A DNA stretch of 64,000 nt from Saturnia japonica (Eukaryota; Arthropoda; Insecta; Lepidoptera; Saturniidae): positions 19,321,327 through 19,385,326 of the forward strand of contig CM065313.1 of assembly GCA_033032175.1 (NCBI GenBank). Direction: 5' to 3'. Position numbers and translations under genes: made by a program. Shown here in pieces: positions 11,977 through 23,954 of the stretch. Under the pieces are notes generated by a model, which saw only the letters and a program-made list of their open reading frames with translations, searched no databases and was not told where the DNA came from. The first letter of the stretch is position 1. Each line of letters starts with the position of its first letter.

Positions 11977-12499
11977 AACATTTTGTAACTTTAATATTTA
12001 TATACTAAATGTTACAAAAGTGCACAATAACTAATAGTATGATTGAAAATTCTGTACTAAAAAAAACCGATTTCTATTTTACGTAATACGTTTCATTAAT
12101 TATTACCGAACGTATTCGATGCAAAAATTGCATTAAAATCGTGCGACCTCGGCATAATATTTTCTGCTTGTTAATGCCTCGTATACACGTCGCAACGTTT
12201 AGGTCGCACGTACTATTAGTTCATAATGAATTTATTTATACGCAAACAATGTATATATTTCATTATCTACGATATTGTCTACCATTTTTATAATAACACT
12301 AGCCGTGACCTTCGGTTTTACCAGAGTTAAAAATTTATACGATAACATTTCAACCACGCCGCCGTCGCAACCGTATAGCGAGAACTTCATGATGACTGCC
12401 CAGCTCCTAAGTAAATAGGGTGTAAGGGGTTATGAATTACATCTTTAAAGCTGAGACATCCAAGCCAACCTCAGCTGCACGTGGCGCACTCTGTTGAGT

Positions 12500-12610
12500 A
12501 ACGAAAGATGATATGGCAATAGTGAGGTGGTAGGGCTAGGTCGCGACCATCATCCATGTGGTGAAAAATCCGTCATAGTGACTCGCTTTTGCGTATCGCG
12601 TTTCGGCTAG
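12500..12610 (+). repeat. Interspersed repeat fragment
   Basis: GTGGTAGGGCTAGGTCGCGA and GTGACTCGCTTTTGCGT match the block at 7,320-7,400. Non-coding. Confidence 0.6.
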
Positions 12611-12826
12611 ACATTAAAGTTATACTTATATAATCACTGGAAAAAAAGACAATTGCTTCTGTAATTTTTTAAAATTACTGAATCTTACGTGCGTAAACTG
12701 TATACGATAAAATGATGTGCAACCTACCACGGGTGTACCTTATTTTATGATGAAATTGTAACGAGGCCATTTATAGACATGCCCTCGGAAAATATTTTCA
12801 TGTATAAACATATGGTTTATTTAACA

Positions 12827-13110
12827 CTAGCTGTGCCCACGGCTCTGTTTGCATGGACTACAGAATGCGATTCGTAAACGCGCGATTCGTGCTGCTTCCG
12901 TTAGCTGGTTATTTTAAACACAAAAATGCTTATTGTGAGTGCTCCCTGAATGAGATAATATATATATATATTTTATTGCTGACTTATTTATTGATATTTC
13001 TAAGATTTACAGTAATGTAGTACATTTATTTGATATATCTCTTATGGTTTACTCAGCATAAGCCATTTAAGCGCCCCAACAAAATATGTCCTATAACCTG
13101 GTTAGATAGC
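12827..13110 (+). mobile_element. Non-autonomous element, 'CTAGCTGTGCCC' family copy
   Basis: Begins ACTAGCTGTGCCCACGGCTC, with GGACTACAGAATGC, AAAAATGCTTATTGTGAGTG and TGGTTTACTCAGCATAAGCC downstream. The same order of blocks occurs at 39,424-39,840 and 48,636-49,335. It is a multicopy lepidopteran-type short element without a protein. An AT microsatellite (about 12,957-12,972) interrupts it. Confidence 0.7.
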
Positions 13111-14370
13111 ATAGCTATGAACTAAAAAGGGCTATGCAAATTGGATAGGTGAAAAGAATATAAATGGACGGACATACAGAGAAACGTTAAATTTTATTAA
13201 TTCGGTTTCAGTTTTTATTTATGCAGACCGATAACTGACCGACTGACGATGATTTTTGATCTGTCGGTGGTTGACATTGTTTTTAGATTTTACTGTGTTC
13301 ACCTGGATGCAGAAAAAAGTCTTTTGAGGGTTGTTTCTACTTGGGGCAGTTCCGACTGGTGGAATACCTCCACCATACAGAACATCGCGACCAGACAGGC
13401 TTGTGTTGTATTTCTGCAGTGAGTAGGATTTCCAGAACTTCTTGAGTTGATGTTATAAGCGTCCATAGGCTACAGTTGCCGCTTATTATCGTTGAAAAGG
13501 TGCAGTTTCATCAAATGGTCCTACTACTCTAAACATATATAAAAAATGGAAACTAAGGGACGGCTGTAAAAAAACTTGGTATCTTGGTTACTCCTACTAT
13601 AAGTTTTAAAGGATACTTTTAACCATTGAAAAATGAGTTTATCGTGAGATAAAAAAACACTATTGCCAGATTTTAAAGTAAATGATTTAAATTATATATT
13701 TTTAAATAATTACTTGCTCTTATTTATCTAATTTTTTAACGTTTATCAGCCTGACTACCAAGTAAATGACCTTTTAATGTTCATACTTGTCACATATATA
13801 TTATATTATGATTTGATCACAAATATTTTTACACTGTTTATCTTTGGTTTGTAAATTGCTTTATTAATATTCTGATAACCTATGAAGCTAATATTTGTAT
13901 TATGTTAGAAGATAGAAAGTTTAAGTAAATTACGTGAAACAAATTTTGTCGTTGTTTTGGTAGTAAGAAAATTCCTATATTTATAAACATATAAAACTAT
14001 TTAACGATATTTAATTATTATATAATTCTTTTATTTTTATTAATTGAATCAAAAATATTACGAAATTCAATTCATACTTTTAAATTTTTTGCCCGGGATA
14101 AGTTGCACTACAATTAACCGTATATGTAATTTCGTGTTTTAAAATGACCAGCTTACATTACAATAACACAAATTAAATATTAACTGAATAAAAATCTGAA
14201 AAAGGAATCACATCCAGAAGGAATTTCTCTCTTTCTCTCTCGCTATCTCGCTTTTGGTTTATCGCGTTTCCGTATATCCGATCGTAGAGACTCGCATGCC
14301 TCTCTAGGTGGTGACCGTTGTTTTTTAACGGACTTAAAAAAAAGGAGTAGGTTCTCAATAATTCGAATGT
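13111..14370. other. Intergenic with repeat scraps
   Basis: 13,236-13,460 contains a diverged TGTCGGTGGTTGACATTGTT block and a CTACTTGGGGCAGTTCCGAC block (compare, inverted, 26,845-26,880). The remainder, 13,560-14,370, is AT-rich and shows nothing I can name. Confidence 0.5.
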
Positions 14371-14374
14371 ATAT

Positions 14375-14920
14375 TTTTTATGTATGTTCAGCCATAGCTT
14401 CTCTGTTTATGAACTGATTTGGATGACTCTTTTTTCGTTGGAAAGGGGATACCTGAAGGGTCGTCCCATTTTAATTCCATTTATATTGGACCCTGAACTT
14501 CAAAGGTACACCACCAGAAAACTCCTCAAAATGATTGAATTGGTTTTCTTTTTTAACTGAATTGACCATAAAGAATGCGCTTACTCCATTCGAGTGTATA
14601 TTTTTTTAATGGATGTTCAATCTTAACTTCTTTGTTTATGAACCAATTTGGATGATTCTTTTTGTTGGATAGGCCATTTTAATTTCATTGGCATTGGACC
14701 TTGGACTTCAAAGATACACCAGAGAACTCTTAAAATCACTGAAGTTGTTTTTTTAAAGTTAAAAATTGTTTTGTATTTAAGATAGTCTGTTGATGTTTGT
14801 ATATTTAGATCACCATTGTCACCCATTAGCAGTCCTTTTTTGAAATCGGTTAAAACTGATCGAGGTTTGTAGTTGTAGCGCGCATCATGCTTCAACTATT
14901 GGATAGATTTCGATATTTTT
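14375..14920 (+). repeat. Two adjacent copies of the 'TTTATGAACCGATTTGGATGA' repeat
   Basis: The unit reads ATTCGAATGTATATTTTTTA, then TTCTCTGTTTATGAACTGAT, then CCCATTTTAATTCCATT and CAAAGGTACACCACCAGAAA. A first copy spans about 14,360-14,560 and a second about 14,590-14,770 in the same orientation, a local tandem duplication. Further copies are at 35,757-35,965 (+), 51,475-51,690 (-), 57,000-57,245 (+) and 33,085-33,245 (-). The 90-residue minus-strand frame at 14,623-14,895 is only this repeat. Confidence 0.7.
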
Positions 14921-15344
14921 TTCTTACTGCTTAGAAACTTGCTCCTTATAAAAAAAAAATCACGTTATCTTAACTCAATAAAACGTTATTAAAGCTTTTT
15001 TAAAACTATGATTTTTATAAGCACTACTCGTTCTTCTGTCGTCCACACGAGCGAAGCCGCGGGCACAGTTAGTTATCAATACACGCTAAAAGAATGTAAA
15101 AAAAAACGGTAAAAAAAGATAAAGTCCCGCGGACTAGTATTAAAAGACATTAATGTTTCTAAATATCACTTGTACCGTGAGAATTAACAATTATTAAAGC
15201 GTTCATTCAACGTTAAACCAGTCTCGCCGGTTACAACGATGTCTCGATGTTCAATATTCAGCCTTTCCTTTCATTTAACCGGCTTTTTTGCGCTACTACG
15301 CATATCGGTTTAGAATACTATGCATACCAAAGTTTTTAAATATA

Positions 15345-16045
15345 AAGAAACTATCTGTGCCCCACGGTTTCACCCGCATATAATTTAAAAGAAATTACTG
15401 GTTGATGATTTATAATGTTTCACTATAGACAATATTTTTATCTTACTGTCAGATGCGTCACATCGCACGGCTCCTTCACGTCGCGCCACTACTACTCAGC
15501 TCGGGCCAAGTTTTCTATTATCTCTCAAATTATGCGTCTAAATAACATGCTGTAAAAGGCAAAGTTAATCTTCACAAAATTGTCTTGATGATGAAGTAAC
15601 TTTCGTTCGTAAAGATTAATATGCCATACCTAAAACTATACTCATAAAACACTTTTAAATTTAAAAAAAAATCTCACAAAGAACCTTATTGTGTGTTATG
15701 GTTACGAGATAGATATATGCTATCGCGGACTTTTTTTAGATATAACTAAAGACCAATATTTTTGTAGAAAGTTATATATACGTATTATATAACCATCACG
15801 CCAGGGCACGCGAATAAATCATTTCGGGATTCAATTGACTTTCGATTTACTTAACAAAAATCAATATTTAATGGTAGTTCAGAGGTTTACCTTAATGTTA
15901 GGTATCCTATGAATGAGTTTGAGTTTGGTTATCTTATACAAAAATAATTTTTCGAATCCGACCAGTGGTTTCTGGGATTAACGTGTTTAGTTTAAACAAA
16001 CAAACAAAAAAACTTTTCCGCTTTATTATAGTAATATAAGGTATA
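15345..16045 (+). mobile_element. Non-autonomous ~700-bp element, nearly full copy
   Basis: Starts near CTATCTGTGCCCCACGGTTT and ends ...AAACTTTTCCGCTTTATTAT then AGTAATATAAGGTATAGATT, the same 3' end as the copy at 48,636-49,335 (CTTTTCCGCTTTATTCTAAT then AGTGTAGATT). No coding region survives. The shared end suggests a LINE-dependent non-autonomous element. Confidence 0.7.
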
Positions 16046-16654
16046 GATTACATTGTAACTTTATGGTGACACACAAATTTACGATTGATATCATTATAAT
16101 ACGGAAATAAAAGAAATCCAGAAGTGGGTTCATGTGTAGGGTTGCCATAAATGGTAAAGATCTCGTAAGAACGCAATGAGAAAGAAATCAATAATTATTC
16201 TAGTGTATGCAGTGTTAGACGTTAGAGGTAGCTTGATCTTATTTTGCTAAAGCATTTTTATATAATACTTTTTGCACTTATATATATATTTATAAAATTA
16301 CAAATGGATCTCCAGCTTTCTACATGAACGCAGAATTCGTGTCCTTGTTGAAGTATTTATGTGATTCACAGTTTATGTAAATAAATGCACGAGTTCCTAA
16401 ATGCTCTGTACATTCGCCGACTCTGTTTCTTCTGCATATCAATGATGTGTTACCCTTCTTAGGCCATCTCATTGCTATGCATGTGACAGCACCATTCTTG
16501 ACTCAAGTAGTCATGTCTATACGTGTGATTTTAAGTGACGATGTGGCCCAAGGTATTAACACGTTAAGCCTAGTGGAAGACTGGCTCTCAAGTGCTGCTG
16601 TCGGTACACACCTATTGGTGTTTGGCGACAGATTTTCAACTTGCTCAAATCAAA
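16046..16654. other. Intergenic with repeat fragment
   Basis: 16,530-16,645 is a copy of the GATGTGGCCCAAGGTATTAA / TTTGGCGACAGATTTTCAAC repeat (see 7,225-7,290). The rest is AT-rich with no assigned gene. Confidence 0.5.
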
Positions 16655-18903
16655 ATCAAAATAATCTTTATTCAATTTAGGCCCTAAAAAGGCACTTATG
16701 AATGTCAAAACACTACTGCGGGTTCGGAAAATATCCCAGACATCGAGAAGAACCGGTGAGAAACTCGATCGGGTTTATCTCTTTTTTTTTGTTAACTGTA
16801 CAAATGTTACAAATATAATATATTAGTGGATGCACAGAGAGGGAGTCACTTCCAGACATCACAATCATTCACATAATGATCCACCCTATAATAACCTTTT
16901 GACAGTAAAACCCGCTTGACATGGTCCTTGAACTTGTTGTCAGGTAAATCAGTAATGTGCTTCGGGATCTTGTTATAGAACCTAACACTATTACCTAAAA
17001 AACTTTTATTAGTCTTACTAAGTCTAAAACACAGTACGACTAATTTATCTTTATTTCTAGTATATACATTGTGCTGATCTTTGACAAAATCCAGCTTGTC
17101 TAAGTTTTTACGGACATACATTATGTTATCAAAGATGTATTGGGAGGGCAAAGTTAAAATACTAAATTCCTGGAACTTGTTCTTTAGTGATTCGCGGGGT
17201 CTCATATTGTAAATTGCTCGAAAAACCCGCTTTTGTAATATAAATATGGTATCTACCTCAGTTGCTGAACCCCACAGCAAAATACCGTAAGACATTAAGC
17301 TATGAATGTAAGCGAAGTAGACTAACCTAGCGGTGGCAATATCTGTTAATTGGCGAATTTTGCGTACTGCGAATGCAGCAGAACTTAATCTTCCCGCCAA
17401 AGTTTTAATATGCGGACCCCACTGTAATTTTGAATCAAGGGTAATGCCTAAGAAGACAGTACCATCAACTAAGCCTACTAAATTCCCTTCTATCTTGATA
17501 CTACTATCAACACGCCGAACATTGGGCAAGACAAATTTCATACATTTGGTTTTGTTTGCATTTAGTAGTAAATTATTTAAAGCAAACCATTCAGAGATTT
17601 TAAATAAGGTGTTGTTTAATTGCCTAAGCTCCGAATCTATTCTTTTCACTTTGAATATAAGTGAAGTGTCGTCTGCAAAAAGAACCATGCCAGCACCATT
17701 TTCAACAACGGACGGTAGATCGTTTATATAAACGAGAAACAAAAATGGTCCCAAAATCGAGCCCAGAGGGACGCCGAATCTAACCAATGATCCCGAAGAG
17801 GTTGCTCCATTTACACTTATTTTCTGACAGCGCTCTGTTAAATAAGAAATTAGGAGGTCGAGAGAAGTTTCACGCACACCATAGTGTTTTAGCTTAAGTA
17901 TAAGCGTACTGTGGTCAACGCAGTCGAAGGCCTTTGAGATATCACAGAACACACCGATTGCATACTGAGACTCCTCCCAAGCCCTATATATATGACTTAG
18001 CAGTGTTGCACCAGCGTCAGTGGTAGATTTAGATTTTGTGAAACCATATTGCCGACTTATCCAAAATCTCTTGTGCTTTGAAATATTGTACTAGCTGCTT
18101 GAGCATAATTTTCTCGAAAATCTTACTAATCGACGGAAGTACAGAAATTGGTCTATAATTTCCAAGATTACTTCTACAACCTGATTTAAATAGAGGAAAC
18201 TACTTTACTTATTTTCATTAAATTAGGGAAAGTCCCTGTTTTTATGCACTGATTAAATATATTAGCCAGATATGGTGAAATATTGACAATTATGGACTGA
18301 ACTACGATTACTGACATACACCAAATATCTTCAGTATTTTTTAAGTTTAATTGTTTAAAAGTCCTTATTATTTCACCTGCACTAACATATGTAAAAGAAA
18401 ATTTAGAATCCACAGGTGTAATAAGATTATCCAAAAGTGATGCAGCGCCATGGGGTGATGATATTATATTTTTTGTTACTACTAAAGGTATATTTGCGAA
18501 ATAATCCTGGAAAACAGTTGCTACCTCTGAACTGTTTGAGATATGTACTCCCTCGACGTTTAGATTAAGCGAATTATCATTTTTCCTATCTTTTCCTGTT
18601 TCTTTATTTATTATATGCCAAACAGTTTTAGTCTTATTACTAGACTTAAGAACTTTATTTCTTAAAAATATCGCGTTTGCATCTCCACAAACACGTTTAA
18701 ATATTTTAGAATAATCTCTAACATAAGCATGAAATGAATCACTAGTTGTCAATGATTTCCTATAATATAAATCATATAGTCGATCTCTACTTTTTATAAT
18801 TCCTTTGGTTGCCCATTCACTAAAAACCATTTTTTTCCTAACACTAATAACCTTTGTTGGACAATGTTTACTAAATTCAGTGCTTATGATATTAAACAAG
18901 CTG
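16655..18903 (-). mobile_element. 5'-truncated LINE, CR1/jockey superfamily-like
   Basis: Minus-strand non-LTR retrotransposon copy. It has a 3' UTR ending at about 16,655 in a short TTTGATTTTGATTTG-type tail, the reverse transcriptase with its downstream domain, and part of the linker before the RT. The endonuclease and ORF1 are absent, so the copy is 5'-truncated near 18,903, where a tRNA-like SINE head abuts. Another 3' end of this family is at 838-1340. Clade assignment would need alignment. Confidence 0.88.
16846..18899 (-). pseudogene. LINE reverse transcriptase (ORF2 fragment), two frameshifts
   Basis: Would reverse-transcribe LINE RNA at a nicked target. Frame 1 (18,899-18,186) is the pre-RT linker and the first RT block up to GTFPNLMKISKVV. 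A frameshift follows; the next frame reads PLFKSGCRSNLGNYRPISVL and then SISKIFEKIMLKQLVQYF. A second frameshift near 18,045 leads into SQYGFTKSKSTTDAG-like residues and then the long frame 17,952-16,846, with the RT motifs DISKAFDCVDHSTL, GVPLGSILGPFLFLVYINDL and FADDTSLIF. After the catalytic FADD box come the thumb and C-terminal LINE residues ending YVNDCDVWK. The catalytic Asp pair is intact, but the gene is dead because of the two frameshifts and the missing 5' half. Confidence 0.88.
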
Positions 18904-18929
18904 CCGTAATTAGAAACCTCTCAATCTCA

Positions 18930-18995
18930 TTGCAGGGATTCGAACTCACTTCGATCGATGCTCACGATATATACACGATACCACTGAACCATTAT
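18930..18995 (-). repeat. tRNA-like SINE head or tRNA pseudogene
   Basis: On the minus strand an A-box-like TGGTTCAGTGG (18,981-18,991) is followed about 35 nt later by a B-box-like AGTTCGAATCCC (around 18,935-18,946), the internal Pol III promoter layout. The cloverleaf is not convincingly complete, so I prefer a SINE head or tRNA pseudogene to a functional tRNA. It abuts the truncated 5' end of the LINE. Confidence 0.5.
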
Positions 18996-19000
18996 TACTT

Positions 19001-20920
19001 CAAAAATGTCAAAATATAGTTAGATAATTTTAGCTAAACGAACTATCTTAAATCTCTTATCTCAGATTACCAAAATAAAGAAAATTATGTTCGATGATTT
19101 ATTAATCTATTAGCTTTTAATTGACACCATTTTTATCTTTTTACATTCAAATCTAATATTGTAACAAGCGAAATTATTAAAAAGGAAACAAAAAACCCGA
19201 CTGCAACAAAAACACTGTACTATTTTTTTTTTACATTTTTTTTTTTCAGGCCTCTTACTTAAATATTATATTGCCTATGTTACTTCTAAAATTAACACGA
19301 TTTAGTCTATATAGCCCATAGAGCGTGCCAAAGAAATAGACATACACACATACGTTCGAAAAACATAACCCTCTTTTTTCGCAGTCAGTTAAAAAGTATC
19401 CGTCTCATTTCCAGTTCTACGTGTTTAATAACGTCTTCACGTCGTTTGACCTGTATAATTGAGAGTACTTTAAAGTTTTGCGGTATTTGTAAAGTTTTCA
19501 CTCGGCTGGATGCATTGTACCGTTCGAGTCAATAGTAATCCGCGAATGAGTCACCGAGTCACTGCCGCGGTCGCGCAGCTGTAAGCCTAGTGAACGTGCT
19601 TTGGGAACGTACTGTCGTTTACAACGGTGCTTGTGATAATTCGCATGCAGTGTTCCGCTCTGAATGGTAACATCGAGAATAAATATACAGTAATTATTTG
19701 AAACTTAGCAATAGATTTTTAAATGTAGGGCGATAGCTAGGGTTGCCAACTATATTTCATGTCTTTCCTAAAATATATATTACGCAAAAATATTATATTC
19801 TATATTTACATGTATTGATATACCTAACAACATTATTTCAAGCCCAATTTATGTGTGTTATATTGAATGTCTTTTAATTTATATTTATTGTTTTAGATGT
19901 TACTTCGTTTTATAAATAAGCAAGCTATGTTTATTAATAAATTGCACATTGTAATCAAAATTTAAGTAACAATGTATTATTTAGCTTGTGCCAATGTAAG
20001 AATTTTTGTAAACATATTAATAAAATATATTAGACGGATCCATAAACGTATGCCACTTTAATTTTTGAAAAAAAAAAGATAAAGGAAACTATTGAAGTGC
20101 AAATTTTTATAAATATAATTAGGTGAGAACGATTACCCCCTCGCATATAATTCGCCAAACACAGCGATCGCGGCATCGTAGGATGCGGCTAATAAATTTA
20201 TTCCAAACACCTACTTTTCTATAATAAAAATGCCCGCTATAGCTCTCCATAGTGTAATGTTATATTGTTTTGTTGCCCTGAGACTTGAACTTTCTTTTTC
20301 AAGTTTAATGTAGTTGACTAGGTTAGAGAAAGAGACAACGGCGCGCGTCGTTGATTTTCTGAGATAATATTTTTTTACATACGAGACGTTCAAGGTAAGT
20401 TCTCAGGAGTTATTTCTAATGAACTCTGAATTTGACCACATAGTTTATAAACTACTTTCCAGTTTAAGATTGAATAGCCCTATGTTTTATGATAGGATTT
20501 TGGTGGAATAGTACGCAGTCCTCTCCGTCTTAAAGTGGTCACTGCAATCTATAATAATATATAACCGATCACAAACTGGACGACAATCCTATGCGAGATC
20601 AAACGCAGGTTGAGACATATTTTCTGATATGTTAGTTGGAACATTCTCGTTGGTATTTTTTATATAAATAAGCCTTTTTGACTTTTTATCTTACTAGTGT
20701 TTGTATAACTTTAGCAATATTCTCTGTAAATTTCGATAATTGTAGTATTATATTTATTTTCATTGTGAATGTTTAAAATTTAATCACACTTTTGTACGCG
20801 ATTATGAACGAGTTGTGACAACCAAGCTTGCAAGCTGTCACCACACACAAGTAAACATAACGGCAAAGATCTTATACTCAGATATGACAATTTGTATCAT
20901 CATTATCATTGCAACCGAAA
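19001..20920. other. Intergenic; GC-richer patch at 19,545-19,660
   Basis: No gene recognised. 19,150-19,400 is interspersed repeat (GGAAACAAAAAACCCGACTG and GACATACACACATACG). 19,545-19,660 is a compact GC-richer segment (CACTGCCGCGGTCGCGCAGC and following) without similarity to other copies here. It is a candidate promoter or untranslated exon, possibly for the ACE gene downstream, but nothing in the sequence proves it. Confidence 0.4.
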
Positions 20921-21200
20921 GACATTCACTGCTGGTTATAGGCCTCCCCGAAGATAGCTACAACGATCGGTCCAGCACTACTGGTATATAATGGCTTCCG
21001 CAACCCTCACCAGATTTTCGGTCTACCTTCCGTCACATTGCGTCTTCCAGTACGTAGGCAACACTCAATAATTATTTGACCCATCGGTCAGCTATTCTAT
21101 GAGTGTAAGTTCCTCGCACACTGCAACTTAATTCTGGCTATTCTTAGGGATTTGTCTGTGACTTTAGTTCTTCTGCGGATCACTTTACTTCTGACTCAAT
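20921..21200. repeat. LINE-derived repeat ('CTGCTGGTTATAGGCCTCCC')
   Basis: CATTCACTGCTGGTTATAGG, CCTCCCCGAAGATAGC and ACAACGATCGGTCCAGC have the look of a LINE 3' region that is common in moth and butterfly genomes. That recognition is from experience, not alignment. No frame survives. Confidence 0.45.
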
Positions 21201-22555
21201 TGTATACGATTTTTGACAAATTGCAATATGTAATAATAAATTCCATAGCTTGTTGATCTTTTTACTTGGTTTTTGTTTGTTAAATAATCGGGTAAAATTA
21301 GAAAGGTTTTGTTGTACAGTAACAAATTAAGCATATCATCTACGAATACTTTTTCAAGGATCTTTTATTTTTTATCGAAGGAAGACTTTATTGTTTTTTA
21401 TTATGTTTGTGTTGTAGTTAGTTTAATTGTAAATAGTATAGTTTTATTGTATATTATTAATAGTATGTGGTGGACTCAACTGAAATGACTAAAATTGGCT
21501 GTGATCTAATTCGATTCGAAAAAAACATATACATCTACCTACCGAAGTTTAGGAAAAATATTTCTATTAACTTGTTGGTGACACATCTACTATAAATGTT
21601 GGCTTATCAGATCTATGATCGAAACTAATACACTTTATCGAATCGTGTGCATCTGTGTGGGTGGACTCCGAGGCTGCGTAAGCGCCACGCTCGGCAGTCT
21701 TCGGCCGGGCGGACACGGCGACTGGCCGTTCCATTTTCTAGTTAGCCAACCGAAAGTTTATCGGTTTCGGCTATTCAAAAAATTATATTCTCGTAATTAT
21801 TAAATTAATTATTACTTGTTGGTTCATTTAAACCGTTGAATTACCAGCACATGTGAGTATTTTATTTAGAATTTTAACGTAATCTCATAATCTGTTTTAC
21901 CTAAGACTAAATTGTAGAAAAGGGAAAACTTTTGAATGTTTACGAATGATGACATAAACGGATATTATATTATTTTATCACCACAGTTGAAGAAACATCT
22001 GTTCATTTTATTTCGTTTTTATGTCTGCGAAATTATTTGTTTATTCCCTATTTTGTAAATACGTTACGCAAATATTTTGATATCACTTTACACCAGTTTA
22101 CACATCCTATATAATATTATAGCTGTATGTAATTAGGTACGTGAAATAATGATTGTGTTGTTTATGATTATTTTTTATTGCAATCTTCAAAATTATATGA
22201 ATGATGTTATGCATTTTTAGATAACCTTCATTAATATTTTGTTTGATATTAATATTCAGTTCAAATAAAGATTTACCGTTTTATATTGATCAACTCAAAT
22301 TAACGGATTTAATGTTAGTAAATGTAGTAGTAAATAAATCATCGGTTAATACGACACAGTTATTGAAAATTCGTAAAAAGTTAAATTTTATATACTTATG
22401 TAGTTAATTAAATATAAATTTTTGGAAAACTTTGGAAATAATTTGACCTATAGGAAGCTATATAATCCTTGAGTGATATAAGGTATTTATTATTAAATTT
22501 TATATTGAAATTATCACGAACAAAGTCGCGGGCATACTAGTTTTTTTTTAATATC
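21201..22555. other. Intergenic; GC-rich patch at 21,660-21,735
   Basis: Mostly AT-rich and featureless. 21,660-21,735 is a short GC-rich island (GAGGCTGCGTAAGCGCCACG ... GGCCGGGCGGACACGGCGAC) in a 62-codon open frame with no recognisable similarity. It could be an untranslated exon, a regulatory element or transposon DNA. Confidence 0.4.
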
Positions 22556-22556
22556 T

Positions 22557-22790
22557 CGGCATATTGACAGTACCTGTGTCTGATGGTAAGCACATCACAG
22601 TACAAACACAACGGTGACCACCGAGAGATCTATATCCATCTACGGTCCCCGCTGCCATGCCGGCCTTCACAAATATCTCTTCAAGTTACGCTTAAAGAAG
22701 GCGTAAGAAGGAGGGAATACACTGTCCGAGAGAAGGTTCCACAGCTTCATAGTACGATAAAGATAAAAGTCATAGAGAACTTTTTATAAA
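22557..22790 (+). repeat. Interspersed repeat, 'GGTGACCACCGAGAGATC' family
   Basis: ACACAACGGTGACCACCGAG matches 4,830-4,855 exactly over that block. Flanking text (CTGATGGTAAGCACATCACA) also matches. It continues to about 22,790 with GTTCCACAGCTTCATAGTAC, which resembles the 3' region of LINE genes. Confidence 0.6.
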
Positions 22791-23950
22791 TATAAATACC
22801 AATCTTATTCAAAAGTGTTATCGCCCTTTCTGTTTGACAACTTTTTTCTTAATTCTGTGTAGATTGCAGATGACTGATGCAAATTCTGTGAACTATTTCT
22901 TAGGTACATTTAAATAATACTAACTGTTAGGATAACTACCAGTCATAAAATAATGCGTTGTTGTGAATTGTTTTACAAAACTTTTATTATAAAATCACTA
23001 ACCCTGATTAATAAATTATCCCTGTCCATTTACCCATCTATTTAATGTATCTACTTCAAATTTACATGAAACAAAATGGAGAAAGAAGGATTTCATAATT
23101 AGAACGCAATAATATTTAGGAATCTCAACAATACATGCAGTGTACTCGATAATTATCGATTTACTAATTATGTTATTATTATTATTAGAGGGTTAGGGGC
23201 ATGGCAGTGCGCCCGCCAAGTCGAGCACGGCCGTACCATCCTTTTCTCGAAGCGACTCACGGCACTTTTGATCCCTCTGTAACTTATTTTTGTATAATAT
23301 AAATCAATATCTTTGAATTTTTAGAGCTCAAGAGTACATACTATAATTGGCTATTTATACCTAATAATTATATCTTATAAGTTACGAATTAACGCTGGTC
23401 AAAGTTCTTTAATTTTGTCACTGACACTCTCACCTATCATCAAAACTCTAAGATACTTCTAGTAGTCTTACAAACTTCAAATTTTGAATTTTAGTTAGCG
23501 TTTAGCCTATAAAGGAAGGGAAAAATGAAAAATCCTGATTTTCGAAGATCTGACCCTGACGTGAAACCCAAGTGCCCAGCTAAACTATTAGAAATACCGC
23601 TTTAGCAAAATTATTTAATACTCCGATAAGCGTTTTCAGATGGCGTATAAAAATCGAAGGTCTGGAGTACCTGATTTAGAACCTTAAGAGCCCCGCTAAA
23701 TTATAAGAACTATGTAAATGCCACCTTATACAATCTGAAGAGCATTTTCTAATGGTCCACAAAAATTTAAAATCTAGAGCATAGGTCTCCAAAGTGATTC
23801 ATATGGACCTCTGGAGAAGGTCAGCGAAAACAACATTTCAAAGTAGTAATGTCCGCGAGTAGCAAATGGGGGTCGGCAAAAATAGTGAAATCCATTTAAG
23901 CAAGTTGTGACGAAATCTTTGATTTTTTTTCTTTCTTTGTTTTTAAATGT
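22791..23950. other. Intergenic, no gene recognised
   Basis: AT-rich. 23,200-23,285 has a GC-richer segment (GGCAGTGCGCCCGCCAAGTC). 23,520-23,880 contains several similar short segments (CCAGCTAAACTATTAGAA, CCCGCTAAATTATAAGAA) that look like a degraded DNA transposon with internal repeats. They share wording with 24,830-24,860, but no transposase frame is visible. Confidence 0.45.
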
Positions 23951-23954
23951 AATA

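Noticed and set aside
14623..14895. 90-codon minus-strand frame
   Set aside because: Lies entirely on a multicopy repeat with other, non-open copies in the window.
17333..17731. 132-codon plus-strand open frame
   Set aside because: Antisense to the LINE reverse transcriptase catalytic region; the minus-strand motifs (FADDTSLIF) explain the openness.
18930..18995. Functional tRNA gene
   Set aside because: A and B boxes are visible, but I cannot fold a convincing acceptor stem or place an anticodon with confidence; a SINE head or pseudogene is more likely.
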